A stretch of DNA of 64,000 nucleotides from Phycisphaerae bacterium (GTDB taxonomy: Bacteria > Planctomycetota > Phycisphaerae > Sedimentisphaerales > Anaerobacaceae): NCBI GenBank assembly GCA_017993835.1, contig JAGOLX010000001.1, forward strand, positions 62,001-126,000. The letters are read 5' to 3'. The notes under the pieces are model-generated. The model saw only the letters and a program-made list of their open reading frames with translations, had not been told where the DNA came from and did not search any database. Positions within the stretch are counted from its first letter, which is position 1. Each line of letters opens with the position of its first letter. The translations under genes were made by a program, and so were the position numbers. Below are positions 33,054 to 43,923 of the stretch, piece by piece.

Positions 33054-35381
33054 TCAGCTCTCCAAGTTCATCTTCCGCAACAAGGCCCGGTACCTTGGGT
33101 CTGAGCGAAGGTTCTCCAAGGGGCCGTACCTGATGAAGCAAAGCCATGGGTCATGTTCCTCAAATGCCCTGTCGGCCCACTCAAAGCCTTCGGCGTCCTG
33201 TCCTGTGAGCCAGTGCGCGCAGGCCAGGAGATATGGCGAAACATACCGTTGCTTTGCGCGTGCCAGGAGTCTGTCGCATTCTTCGCGGGCCCTTTCCGGT
33301 TGACCCGCCGAGGCATGTACATATGCCGACCACGCTTCCGGCCACGCGTAGCGCCCTTTCGCGATCTCCTTCTCTTTTTCAAGCTCGGCCAGGGCCTCCT
33401 CGTACATGGACCTGGCCGCGTAGGCCATCCCGATGAACAGATGAATGAACGGGGCGGATGCATCCAGTTCAAGGGTCCGCCTGGCGGCCTCCAGGGCACG
33501 ATCATATTGGCTGGCGAAGCAATAGACGCATACAGACTGCCTGTTCGCGATAACCGATAGAGGATCCAGATGCAGCGACCTCTCGATCTCGGCCATGGCT
33601 TCGTCTGTCCGGCCTCTGTACAGCAGATGAACCGCGTACAAACGGTGAGCCATCGCATAGCCCGGGTTCAGTTCAATGGCTCGCTCAAAGCACTGTTGTG
33701 CCTTAGTCCAGTCCCACTCGAACTGCGTCTTGAAAAAGCCAAGTGCCGTGTGTGGTTCGGGAAGTCCTTCACCGATCTGCACGGCCTTCAGGGCCATCTC
33801 TTTCGCCCTGGGGATGGCCTCCGCGGGCAACATCTGGCCGAACATGGGAGCCTGGCAGTACATGACAGCCAATTCGGCACACGCAGGGGCGTACGTGGGA
33901 TCTCGTTCGATTGCCTGCTGGAAATACTGAATCGCCTTTGGGACAGCTTCCGGTTTGAAATCCGCACGGAAGTGGCAGCCTCTCAGGTACAGGTCGTAGA
34001 CCTCCGGTTCGACCGCCTGCCGCTCCACGACCCGCGCTTTGACGTCGCCCAGGAGCTTTGGCTTCAACTGGTCCACGATGGCCAGTGTGATCTCGTCCTG
34101 GATGGCGAAGACATCATCCAGATTCCTGTCGTATCGCTCAGACCATAGATGATGACCGCCGGTCGTATCGATGAGCTGGGCCGTGATCCGCAGCCGGTTG
34201 CCGGCCTTGCGCACGCTGCCTTCCAGAATCGTCGCCACCTCCAGCTCCCTGCCGATCTCGCGGATGGTGACGTCCTTGCCCTTGTAGAAGAAGGCGGAGG
34301 TGCGGGCGATCACACGCAGGTCGGGGATCTGGGTCAGCGCGTTGATGACCTCTTCCGCCATGCCGTCGCAGAAGTACTCCTGGTCTGGGTCGGCGCTCAT
34401 ATTCACGAAAGGCAGCACGGCAATGGAGGGCGGGCGGTTCGACGTGCTGGCATCGGTGATGGTATCGCGTCGCATGGCTTGCAGTTCCTCGACGACCGTC
34501 TTCATGCTCTCGGGCCGTTTCAGGTGGTCCTTCTGCATCATCCGGGTGAGCATACGCTCCAGTTCCATTGGAGCATCTCTCCGCAGATGGGTCAAGCGTT
34601 TTGGCTCTCCATGCAGGATGCTGTGCGTCAGGGCCTGCTGGGTGACGCCCTCAAAGGGAAGCGTGCCGGTCAGCATTTCATAGACGACCACGCCCAGAGA
34701 CCAGATGTCGGTCCGATGATCGACGGGGTCGCCTGCTGTCTGCTCAGGGCTCATATAGGCCGGGGTGCCCATCACGCGGCCCGGCTCGGTGATCGTGCTG
34801 TGTTGCCCTTGGCTCTTGGTTTCCTGTATGGCCTTGGCCAGACCGAAGTCCAGCACTTTGACATCACCTTCCGGCGTGATTTTGATGTTGCCAGGCTTGA
34901 GGTCTCGATGGATGATCCCGTGTTCATGTGCGGCCGCCAGCGCGCCGGCCGTCTGGCAGGCGACAGATAGCGCCTCCTCCAGCCTAAGCGACCCGCCGGC
35001 GATGCGATCGGCCAGACTCGGGCCCGGCACGTATTCCAGGATGAGGTAAGTGGTACCCTCGGTTTCCTCAATTCTCTCATAGATGGCTGCGATGTTCGGG
35101 TGGCTCAGGAGCGCCAGAAGGCGTGCCTCACGCTCCAGACGCGAGCGGATCGTTCGGTCGGCCAGCAATTCCGGCGGCAGGCACTTGACCGCGACCGGCC
35201 GTCCGAGGGTGATGTCGCGGGCCAAATACACGATTCCCATGCCGCCCTGGCCGATCACCTGCTCGATTTCAAAGTGGCCGATCCGAACGCCGGGTGCCAG
35301 TCGCGGTCCAGGCATATCCCTTGTGGGACCTTGGGTATCCCCGGTGGAGTGGTGCGTGTTGTCCTTCCGGTCTCCACTCAT
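33054..35381 (-). CDS. Serine/threonine protein kinase with TolB/FlgO-like domain and TPR repeats
   Basis: A 775-residue protein without signal peptide. The Hanks-type kinase domain is at about 36-310: glycine loop 'IGQGGMGIVY', K66 in 'VAVKCL', catalytic D160 in 'IIHRDLKPGN', D178 in 'DFGLAKA', 'GTPAYMSPEQ' and 'DIWSLGVVVYEMLTG'. A TolB/FlgO-type domain follows at about 345-480 ('SIAVLPFVNMSADPDQEYFC', 'ATILEGSVRKAGNRLRITAQ', 'HHLWSERYDRNLDDVFAIQD'). The C-terminal third has TPR repeats ('GFFKTQFEWDWTKAQQCFER'). This kinase-TolB-TPR order is seen in many bacterial phyla and is thought to serve signalling; substrates are unknown. Unlike many relatives it has no clear transmembrane helix. It follows the DUF362 fusion gene by 28 bp. 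Confidence 0.92.
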   Translation of the reverse strand: MSGDRKDNTHHSTGDTQGPTRDMPGPRLAPGVRIGHFEIEQVIGQGGMGIVYLARDITLGRPVAVKCLPPELLADRTIRSRLEREARLLALLSHPNIAAIYERIEETEGTTYLILEYVPGPSLADRIAGGSLRLEEALSVACQTAGALAAAHEHGIIHRDLKPGNIKITPEGDVKVLDFGLAKAIQETKSQGQHSTITEPGRVMGTPAYMSPEQTAGDPVDHRTDIWSLGVVVYEMLTGTLPFEGVTQQALTHSILHGEPKRLTHLRRDAPMELERMLTRMMQKDHLKRPESMKTVVEELQAMRRDTITDASTSNRPPSIAVLPFVNMSADPDQEYFCDGMAEEVINALTQIPDLRVIARTSAFFYKGKDVTIREIGRELEVATILEGSVRKAGNRLRITAQLIDTTGGHHLWSERYDRNLDDVFAIQDEITLAIVDQLKPKLLGDVKARVVERQAVEPEVYDLYLRGCHFRADFKPEAVPKAIQYFQQAIERDPTYAPACAELAVMYCQAPMFGQMLPAEAIPRAKEMALKAVQIGEGLPEPHTALGFFKTQFEWDWTKAQQCFERAIELNPGYAMAHRLYAVHLLYRGRTDEAMAEIERSLHLDPLSVIANRQSVCVYCFASQYDRALEAARRTLELDASAPFIHLFIGMAYAARSMYEEALAELEKEKEIAKGRYAWPEAWSAYVHASAGQPERAREECDRLLARAKQRYVSPYLLACAHWLTGQDAEGFEWADRAFEEHDPWLCFIRYGPLENLRSDPRYRALLRKMNLES

Positions 35382-35409
35382 GGCGGAACATGTCTCCTGA
35401 TTAGACGGG

Positions 35410-37893
35410 TTAGTAGACTCCTTTGACGTGGGTCTTGACCGCGTAGAGCGAGTCCATGGCCGTGATGAAGAGCGTGTCGCGGTCCTTGCCGCCGAAGCAG
35501 ACGTTGGCGGTCCAACCCTCGGGGATCGGGATCTGCTCGATCTGCTTGCCTTCAGGATTGAAGACCGTGACGCCCTTGCCGGTCAGGTAGACGTTGCCCT
35601 CGGTATCGAGGGTCATGCCGTCGGAGCCCATCGAACAGAAGAGCGTCTTCTTCGCCAGCGTCGCATCGGGATTGATCCTGTATCGGTAGGTCTTCCCGGC
35701 CCCGATGTCGGCGACGTAAAGGAGCTTGCCGTCGGGCGTGCCGATGATTCCGTTGGGCTGGACGAGGTCCGTCGCCATGGGAGTGATTGTCTTGCCATCG
35801 GGCGACAGGTAGTAGACGTACTGACCTTCCTGCTGCATCGCGGGGTCGCGGGTCCAGTAGTCGCGCTTGTAGAGCGGGTCGGTGAAGTAGATACCGCCTT
35901 TCGGATCGAGCCAGAGGTCATTGGGACCGTTGAGTTTCTTGCCCTTGTGGTCCTTCACGAGGATGGTGACGTTGCCCTTGGGGTCGATCCTCCAGAGTTC
36001 GTTGTTCGCGTCGGCGCAGGCGAAGAGATTCCCCTCCTCGTCGAAGAACAGACCGTTGGAGCGGCCGCACGGCTGGAGGAAGGTCGTGAGCTTGCCGTCT
36101 ACGGACCACTTGCAGATCCTGTCGTTTGGCTGGTCTGTGAAGAACACGTTGCCCTCGCGGTCCGGCGCAGGGCCTTCCGTGAACTTGAATTCGCCGGCGA
36201 GCAGAACGGGCTTCTCGCCTGGCGCGACGACGCCTGCAGGCTCGGATTCTGCGGTCACTCTGACGAGTTCGATGCCCTCGTTCTTGCCCAGATTGCGGGA
36301 GTACTGCCTGTCGCTGGGGTTGTTCCAATGCTCGTGGACGCCCAGACTGGCCAGACGCACGACGCTGCCTTTGTGATCGGGATCATAGAATGTGCCGGAG
36401 GGCGGGTTGTCCGCCAGGGCGGCCTCGTGCAGGTAATCGTCCTCGCCGCCCATGCGGGAGTACTTGTGGATCGGTGTCTCCGCGTGGAGGATGTCCACGC
36501 CCACCGAGTCGATGGCCACCGGGTCCTGGGAGGCCAGCAGACTGGATGTCCAGTCGTTGTTGAAGGGGGCGGACTGGAACTTCCTCGGCTGGTGTTCCAC
36601 GTAGTGGACGCCGCCGTAGAGCCCGTCGATGAGGTACAGGACAGTCTTGCCGCCGAGGTGGGAATGGCCCATCAGATCGACGAGAGTCCTGTACCGGCCT
36701 GTATCCTTGTAGAAGTCCTTGTGCATGTCATAGTAGCCCTTCTCGTAGGGCAGACGGATCAGCGAACCGTAGTGGTTCTTCGCGGTAAGGGTGACTCCGG
36801 CGCTCGGATGGGCCTTGAGATTGGCCAGGTTGATGAGGTACTCGGCCTCGACGTACGCCGCCGGCACATAATCCTGGGTGCAGCCCTCGGGATTGCAGCT
36901 CCAGTAGAAGGGGACCTTGGACAAGCTCACTTTCGTCCGCCCGGAACCGCCTTGGCAATCGAGGTATGCCACATCCGGGAACTGCTCGTGCAGCATGTCG
37001 TAGTAGTCCTGGGCGAAGTAAGCGAGTCCATCGCCGAGCGAGATGTCTGACTGCTTGACGCCTGCGACCTGCGTGAGCTGCTTGAGCAACGCGGCCATCA
37101 TCTGGGGCGAGGTGTTCATATAATCGACCCAGTCCTGTAGCGTGTAGGTCTGGCGATTCACCGCGTCGGTGGTTCGGATGAAGCCGACGAAGTTCACCTT
37201 GATCGTGATCTTCTCGCCAGCCTTGTATCCGACGTCGCCTTTGCCACGGCCTTTGTTGTAGTAGCGGAAGAGGGCGTTCCATGCCTGGGCGTCGGTCGAC
37301 TCGCCGGTCAGCGAGCGAAGAGCCTTGGACATCATCTGCTCGCAGACGACTGGATTCGTGTGCTCATTCTGCCAGAGGTGGCCGTCGCCCGGACCGTCCC
37401 AGTCCGTCGCGTCGGGATCGTGCACCCAGACGACCCGGCCGGGATGGATGCCCTTGGCCTGCCCGATGGGCGCCAACCCGGGCTGCTCGGCGGCGATCAC
37501 GTTGGGTTCGGGCATGTTCATCAAGGCCATGCTTCCGAACACGGCCACCGCGATCAGGCATGCCACTGCCAGGGGGACGCGTGACTGATGCAGAAGTCCC
37601 TGAGCCTTGCGAAACGCGACCAGCGAGCCCGCCAGTCCGATCAGCCACGCGACAAACCCCGACGCCAGCGGCATGGCCATCCGCTGACACGGATACGTTG
37701 CCCGCGAGGGCTTGGGGATCACCCGGATGAGAAACCACGCCAAGGATACGAGCCCGATCAGCGGCAGCAGCCAGAACAGCCAACCGTTGCGGAGCCTCTC
37801 CCGCAGGGCAACGCCGGGATTGGGCCTGTGATGTGGGCAGTGGTGATGTGCGTGCATGTCCCTGTCTTCGTGCTCTCCATTGGATGGCGACAT
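35410..37893 (-). CDS. Membrane-anchored DUF362 - SMP-30/gluconolactonase fusion protein
   Basis: The ATG at 37893 follows GGAGG by eight bases and gives 827 residues. A His-rich N-terminus ('MHAHHHCPHHRPNPG') precedes three transmembrane segments (about 38-58, 72-93, 103-122). Residues about 145-540 match DUF362: 'ITIKVNFVGFI', 'VPAAYVEAEYLINLANLKAH', 'GVTLTAKNHYGSLIR', 'VDLMGHSHLGGKTVLYLIDG' and 'LLASQDPVAIDSVGVDIL'. Residues about 560-820 match SMP-30/gluconolactonase propellers: 'FTEGPAPDREGNVFFTDQPN', 'LNGPNDLWLDPKGGIYFTDP', 'QPNGIIGTPDGKLLYVADIG' and 'SDGMTLDTEGNVYLTGKGV'. The two domains are normally separate proteins, so this is a fusion. The frame is continuous, with no frameshift sign. 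Lactone hydrolysis and an electron-transfer role for DUF362 are inferences. Confidence 0.87.
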   Translation of the reverse strand: MSPSNGEHEDRDMHAHHHCPHHRPNPGVALRERLRNGWLFWLLPLIGLVSLAWFLIRVIPKPSRATYPCQRMAMPLASGFVAWLIGLAGSLVAFRKAQGLLHQSRVPLAVACLIAVAVFGSMALMNMPEPNVIAAEQPGLAPIGQAKGIHPGRVVWVHDPDATDWDGPGDGHLWQNEHTNPVVCEQMMSKALRSLTGESTDAQAWNALFRYYNKGRGKGDVGYKAGEKITIKVNFVGFIRTTDAVNRQTYTLQDWVDYMNTSPQMMAALLKQLTQVAGVKQSDISLGDGLAYFAQDYYDMLHEQFPDVAYLDCQGGSGRTKVSLSKVPFYWSCNPEGCTQDYVPAAYVEAEYLINLANLKAHPSAGVTLTAKNHYGSLIRLPYEKGYYDMHKDFYKDTGRYRTLVDLMGHSHLGGKTVLYLIDGLYGGVHYVEHQPRKFQSAPFNNDWTSSLLASQDPVAIDSVGVDILHAETPIHKYSRMGGEDDYLHEAALADNPPSGTFYDPDHKGSVVRLASLGVHEHWNNPSDRQYSRNLGKNEGIELVRVTAESEPAGVVAPGEKPVLLAGEFKFTEGPAPDREGNVFFTDQPNDRICKWSVDGKLTTFLQPCGRSNGLFFDEEGNLFACADANNELWRIDPKGNVTILVKDHKGKKLNGPNDLWLDPKGGIYFTDPLYKRDYWTRDPAMQQEGQYVYYLSPDGKTITPMATDLVQPNGIIGTPDGKLLYVADIGAGKTYRYRINPDATLAKKTLFCSMGSDGMTLDTEGNVYLTGKGVTVFNPEGKQIEQIPIPEGWTANVCFGGKDRDTLFITAMDSLYAVKTHVKGVY

Positions 37894-38098
37894 TCCTGAT
37901 ACCTCCATCAGTCAATTCTGAATCCTGAGCCAGTAGAAACGCATTGTACTGCATGGCACAAGAGAAGTCTTGTCTTTTTGAACCCTGCGTCGGCTCTCTG
38001 AGTGATCCCCTCTGTTGATTCCTCGAACGTGTCGTGCTTGATTCAAGCGATGTGCGGCGTTAAGATGCAGGGTGCGTCGACGACATTGATTGGTGAAC

Positions 38099-40562
<2,464 letters not shown>

Positions 40563-40609
40563 CTGCGGTGTGACGACTGCCGCGTGGATACCTGATGTGG
40601 GAGGTCTGA

Positions 40610-41377
40610 ATGAGTGGCCGTGAGATAGAAGTATTCCCGCCAGAGGTGGTGAACAGGCTCAAGACATACGTCTACAGGCTCATTGACCCACGAAATGGCG
40701 AGACGTTCTATGTGGGGAAGGGCAAGGGCAATCGGGTGTTCGCGCACATACGGGCGGAACAGAGTCTTGGCGGTGATGATCTTACCGACAAGCTGCAGCG
40801 CATCCGAGACATACGTCTTGCTGGTTTCGAGGTAGCTCACGTCATTCATCGCCACGGCATGGACGATGAAACGGCGTTCGAGGTCGAGGCGGCGCTCATT
40901 GACGCGTACCCGGGGCTCACGAATGGTGTTGCCGGCACGCACAACAATGACTATGGGGTAATGCACGCAAGAGAGATCGTCCAACGTTACTGTGCGGAGC
41001 CCGCAGTGTTCAAGCACAGGGTGTTGCTGATCAGCGTTAACAGGAGCGCGGCTGAAACCTCATTGTATGAGGCAACCCGTTACGCATGGAAAGTCAGCAA
41101 GTCCAAGGTCAGACAGGCAGAAGTCATCCTCGCTACCTTGCAGGGGTTGATCGTTGGTGCATTCGTCGCGAACGACTGGCTGGAGGCAACCGCAGCGAAT
41201 TTCCCGGGACGCAAGGATGTCTTCGGGCGCCTCGGTTTCATTGGATGCGAAGCAAGCGACGAAATCAAGAGACTGTATGTTGGGAAACGCGTGCCGGACG
41301 AGTTCCGGAAGCCCGGCGCTGCGAATCCGATCAAGTACACTTGGAAGCGTCCAAGACCTCGGCATCAAGCGCAATGA
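40610..41377 (+). CDS. Stand-alone GIY-YIG (LEM-3-like) nuclease-domain protein
   Basis: A 255-residue cytoplasmic protein; 'GGGAGGTCTGA' precedes the ATG. Residues about 18-110 resemble a LEM-3-like GIY-YIG domain: 'TYVYRLIDPRNGETFYVGKG' holds the paired Tyr motifs, then Arg and His in 'NRVFAHIRAE', and a Glu in 'AFEVEAALIDAYPGLTNGVA'. These positions match the family's catalytic Tyr, Arg, His and Glu. The C-terminal part ('SLYEATRYAWKVSKSKVRQA', 'FVANDWLEATAANFPGR') is an unrecognised domain. Base composition is visibly lower in GC than the flanking genes, suggesting transfer. It ends 26 bp from a displaced copy of the DHQ synthase 3' end, so it may be part of a hot spot for foreign genes. 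A DNA-cutting role is inferred. Confidence 0.8.
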   Translation: MSGREIEVFPPEVVNRLKTYVYRLIDPRNGETFYVGKGKGNRVFAHIRAEQSLGGDDLTDKLQRIRDIRLAGFEVAHVIHRHGMDDETAFEVEAALIDAYPGLTNGVAGTHNNDYGVMHAREIVQRYCAEPAVFKHRVLLISVNRSAAETSLYEATRYAWKVSKSKVRQAEVILATLQGLIVGAFVANDWLEATAANFPGRKDVFGRLGFIGCEASDEIKRLYVGKRVPDEFRKPGAANPIKYTWKRPRPRHQAQ

Positions 41378-41402
41378 ATTAGACGGATCGCTTTGATCGG
41401 TC

Positions 41403-41534
41403 TCATCGCTCGATCAGACTCTCTTCGACCTTCATGCCGAAGTGACGGCCGGAGTGCTCGACGTGGGCTAAGACCTTGTCGCCGGGCTTTAGGCTTGTGA
41501 TCGAGATGGCCTTGCCGTCACGAGTCAAACCGGC
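41403..41534 (-). pseudogene. Displaced copy of the 3' end of the type II dehydroquinate synthase gene
   Basis: 112 bp (41405-41516) align without gaps to 42119-42230, the 3' end of the intact gene, with 6 mismatches. All six are synonymous, and the last 37 residues ('FGMKVEESLIER' at the end) are identical. The copy ends in TGA and the resident gene in TAG. Beyond the aligned part it still reads 'LTRDG' where the resident gene has 'LMDPQ', as if from a diverged homologue, then loses homology at about 41534. There is no start codon, so it is a fragment. Confidence 0.8.
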
Positions 41535-41565
41535 ATTGGAGCCATACAAGTATATTGCCATCATA

Positions 41566-41579
41566 ACCATACATATGGT
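41566..41579 (+). promoter_or_regulatory. Palindromic operator candidate in the brnTA promoter
   Basis: ACCATA-CA-TATGGT is a perfect inverted repeat 12 bases before the brnT start. It lies between TTGCCA (41555-41560) and TACACT (41579-41584). BrnT/BrnA operons are known to be autoregulated by BrnA binding, so this is a likely operator. Confidence 0.5.
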
Positions 41580-41590
41580 ACACTATCCCT

Positions 41591-41881
41591 ATGCGCAAAA
41601 TCGGCTTCGAATGGGATATGGACAAAGACAAGGAGAACCAGACCAAACACGGTGTCTCGTTCTCAACCGCTCAGCGGGTCTTTCTCGACCCCAAGCGAGT
41701 TGTCGTTGAGGACGTCAGCCACAGCAGGGACGAGTCGCGATTCTACTGCGTTGGGCGTGTGGGCGACGGAATTCTGACCGTGAGATTCACGTACCGAGAG
41801 AATGTGATCCGCATCTATGGCGCGGGGTACTGGCGAAAGGGCAAGAAGGCATATGAAGAGCAGAATCAAATACACCGATGA
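41591..41881 (+). CDS. brnT: BrnT family ribonuclease toxin
   Basis: A 96-residue protein with the BrnT signature: 'FEWDMDKDKENQTKHGVSFS' at the start, 'VFLDPKRVVVEDVSHSRDES' and 'GILTVRFTYRENVIRIYGAG' near the end. BrnT is a RelE-fold toxin that cuts RNA and stops growth until neutralised by BrnA. The key Lys/His of 'KHGVSF' and the 'RFTYRE' arginines are present. The last part departs from the usual 'ISARRA' ending, reading 'YGAGYWRKGKKAYEE'. The stop lies inside brnA, giving a 29-bp overlap typical of toxin-first toxin-antitoxin pairs. It is flanked by direct repeats of the DHQ synthase 3' end. Confidence 0.9.
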   Translation: MRKIGFEWDMDKDKENQTKHGVSFSTAQRVFLDPKRVVVEDVSHSRDESRFYCVGRVGDGILTVRFTYRENVIRIYGAGYWRKGKKAYEEQNQIHR

Positions 41882-42092
41882 GCCGATGGGAGAACTGCGA
41901 GTGGTCAAGGATTTCCTTCCCACGCCGGATCAGTTGGTTGTGAGGGAAGAGAACGTCAAGGTGACCATCTCTCTGAACAAATCCAGCGTTGAGTTCTTCA
42001 AGAGAACGGCTCAAGAACACCACACTTCGTATCAGAAGATGATCCGGCGGCTAATCGACTGGTACGCCTCACAGCACCAGAAGAGCGCCTGA
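41853..42092 (+). CDS. brnA: BrnA-like ribbon-helix-helix antitoxin
   Basis: A 79-residue protein starting at 41853 inside the brnT coding region. The N-terminal part ('KYTDEPMGELRVVKDFLPTP') would wrap the toxin. The C-terminal part ('VKVTISLNKSSVEFFKRTAQ' then 'SYQKMIRRLIDWYASQHQ') is a ribbon-helix-helix DNA-binding domain of the CopG/BrnA type. It is expected to neutralise BrnT and to repress the operon at the palindrome at 41566-41579. Gene order (toxin first) and overlap match known brnTA loci. Confidence 0.85.
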   Translation: MKSRIKYTDEPMGELRVVKDFLPTPDQLVVREENVKVTISLNKSSVEFFKRTAQEHHTSYQKMIRRLIDWYASQHQKSA

Positions 42093-42116
42093 CGACGCAT
42101 TGGCGCCTACATAAGG

Positions 42117-43112
42117 CTATCGCTCGATCAGGCTCTCTTCGACCTTCATGCCGAAGTGGCGGCCGGAGTGCTCGACGTGGGCGAGGACCTTGTCGCCGGG
42201 CTTTAGGCTCGTGATGGAGATGGCCTTGCCCTGCGGGTCCATCAGGCGGATCGTCTCGGCGTTTTGCAGGACTAAGCTGATCGGCTGGCCCTGAGCGTCC
42301 GCTTCCACCAGCATCATGGGACGCCGCTCGATCTTGTTGCGGCCGAGGTAGGCGATCTGCGTCCGCCCCTGGAAGTCCACGAGCATGACCTCGTCGCCTG
42401 CCTTGAGGTCCGCGAGGTACTTCGTCTTGCCGCCGGGGGTAAGGATGTAGGCGTGGACCGCGCCTGCGTTGACGCGGAAGGGACGCGATGCGACGTAGGG
42501 ATTGTCGATGGACTCCGAGTGGACGAGGAAGAAGCCCGACGCGGTATTGCCAACGAGCATCCCTTCGCCCACCGCCATCTGGGTGCAGGTGTCCAGGCAG
42601 GATCGGTCGCCCATGCCAAGCTGCTTGGCGGTCTTGATCGTGGCTTCGACGAGGGCGATCCGCTCGCCCACGCTGTGGATGACCTCCGCGGTCTTCTTGA
42701 TCTCGTTGACGTCGGTCGTGTCGAGCACGACGCCATCGACGCCTTTTTCCAGGATTTCGACCATGAGCTTCGCCTGTTCGCTGTTGGCGACCTGGACCAA
42801 GAGGTTCCCGCCCCGGCGGGCCAGCAGGTTCTCGATCGGGATGATCGTCCAGTCGAGCATCTTGAGCACGACGAGCTTGCTGGCGGGCACGGCTGCGGCC
42901 CGATCCTCATCGCCTTTGCCCGCGACGTCGATGAACTCGACGTCCACGCCGGGCTTGAGGTCGCCCTGGGATTCGACGGTCTTGATCTTGCCGAACTGGC
43001 GGACCGTGCTGCTCTGGCCGTCGGGGAGCACGAGGGCTTCCGCTCCGCTCTCCAGTGCGGCGATGGCGATTTCCTTCCTGTACGGAACCACGTTGACCCA
43101 GAGGCGTTTCAT
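42117..43112 (-). CDS. 3-dehydroquinate synthase II (archaeal-type AroB')
   Basis: A 331-residue protein of the family that in methanogens makes 3-dehydroquinate from 2-amino-3,7-dideoxy-D-threo-hept-6-ulosonate by NAD-dependent oxidative deamination and cyclisation. Motifs: 'MKRLWVNVVPYRKEIAIAAL', 'LLVQVANSEQAKLMVEILEK', 'GDRSCLDTCTQMAVGEGMLV', 'NTASGFFLVHSES', 'RPFRVNAGAVHAYIL' and 'HSGRHFGMKVEESLIER'. Length is close to the usual archaeal 330-380. The partner enzyme (a class I aldolase, AroA') is not visible in the window. The start follows 'GGGAGCAGTCGAT'. Its 3' end is duplicated 0.7 kb away around brnTA. The family assignment is strong; that it serves shikimate synthesis here is inferred. 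Confidence 0.92.
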   Translation of the reverse strand: MKRLWVNVVPYRKEIAIAALESGAEALVLPDGQSSTVRQFGKIKTVESQGDLKPGVDVEFIDVAGKGDEDRAAAVPASKLVVLKMLDWTIIPIENLLARRGGNLLVQVANSEQAKLMVEILEKGVDGVVLDTTDVNEIKKTAEVIHSVGERIALVEATIKTAKQLGMGDRSCLDTCTQMAVGEGMLVGNTASGFFLVHSESIDNPYVASRPFRVNAGAVHAYILTPGGKTKYLADLKAGDEVMLVDFQGRTQIAYLGRNKIERRPMMLVEADAQGQPISLVLQNAETIRLMDPQGKAISITSLKPGDKVLAHVEHSGRHFGMKVEESLIER

Positions 43113-43373
43113 ATCGACTGCTCCCGTGTGTTCATTCTCCTGCCGACACCGGTTGCCCGGTCGTGCAACCGCCGGAAGTCTAATCGCATCCCACGAGGCT
43201 TGTCAACCTGTTGCGGCGATGAACCGGCAGCCGTTTTCTTGGGGCTCTCTCCACTGGCGAGGTGCAGTACAGTCCCGGTGGCCCGGAATGCCTGATATCT
43301 TCGGCATGGAGTTGCGACTACATCGATAGAAGGGTGGCGTGATCGATGGAATCGGTGGTGCAGGAGTTCATAT

Positions 43374-43706
43374 ATGGTCGCCTACATGGAGATTCGTGAC
43401 CGGGGCAATGTTGTGGCGGGGGCCCTCTGGATGTTCGTGATCTCGCTGCTTTTGTTCTGGCTGCCGGCGATTGGGCCGCTGGTGGCCGGGATCGTCGGCG
43501 GCAAGCGAGCCGGAGGCGTCGGGCCGGGGATTCTAGCGGCGTTCCTGCCCGCCTTGGCGGTCGCGGTCTTCGTCATGGTCTTCGGGACGGCCGTCGGTCT
43601 TCCTCTCATTGGCGTGGTTTCCGGCGTGGCCGCCTTCATCACGATCGCCGGAGTTGTCATCGGTCCACTGTTGCTCGGGGCAATCGTCGGGGGCATCTTG
43701 GCCTGA
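43374..43706 (+). CDS. Small membrane protein, DUF5518-like
   Basis: 110 residues. The ATG at 43374 follows AGGAG by seven bases. There are three or four hydrophobic segments: about 15-40 ('AGALWMFVISLLLFWLPAIG'), 48-72 ('GPGILAAFLPALAVAVFVMV') and 75-108 ('VAAFITIAGVVIGPLLLGAI'). A glycine-rich loop 'VAGIVGGKRAGGVGPG' between the first two is typical of DUF5518-like small proteins. No catalytic motif is seen. It stands alone, with 261 bp upstream to the DHQ synthase gene (divergent). Confidence 0.7.
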   Translation: MVAYMEIRDRGNVVAGALWMFVISLLLFWLPAIGPLVAGIVGGKRAGGVGPGILAAFLPALAVAVFVMVFGTAVGLPLIGVVSGVAAFITIAGVVIGPLLLGAIVGGILA

Positions 43707-43823
43707 CAGCGCCCCGCCTCTGACTTCCCGCCAGCAACAGAATAATGCCACGTGTCAAGACGTGTAGACATATAGGGTTCCTTCCCCGGGGCCGCGTTAC
43801 ACTGGCGAGCCGGTTGCTTTGTC

Positions 43824-43852
43824 TTGACAATTCGACGGGTTTCGGGCACCAT
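43824..43852 (+). promoter_or_regulatory. Possible promoter before the hot-dog gene
   Basis: A perfect -35 TTGACA (43824-43829) is followed after 17 bp by a weak -10 CACCAT (43847-43852), about 70 bases before the ATG at 43924. Confidence 0.3.
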
Positions 43853-43923
43853 GCCCTGCGTACACCTGCGGCAAGGTGAACAACCGTGAGCACCGGTCGA
43901 AATCTTGATTGATAGTTGAGGCC

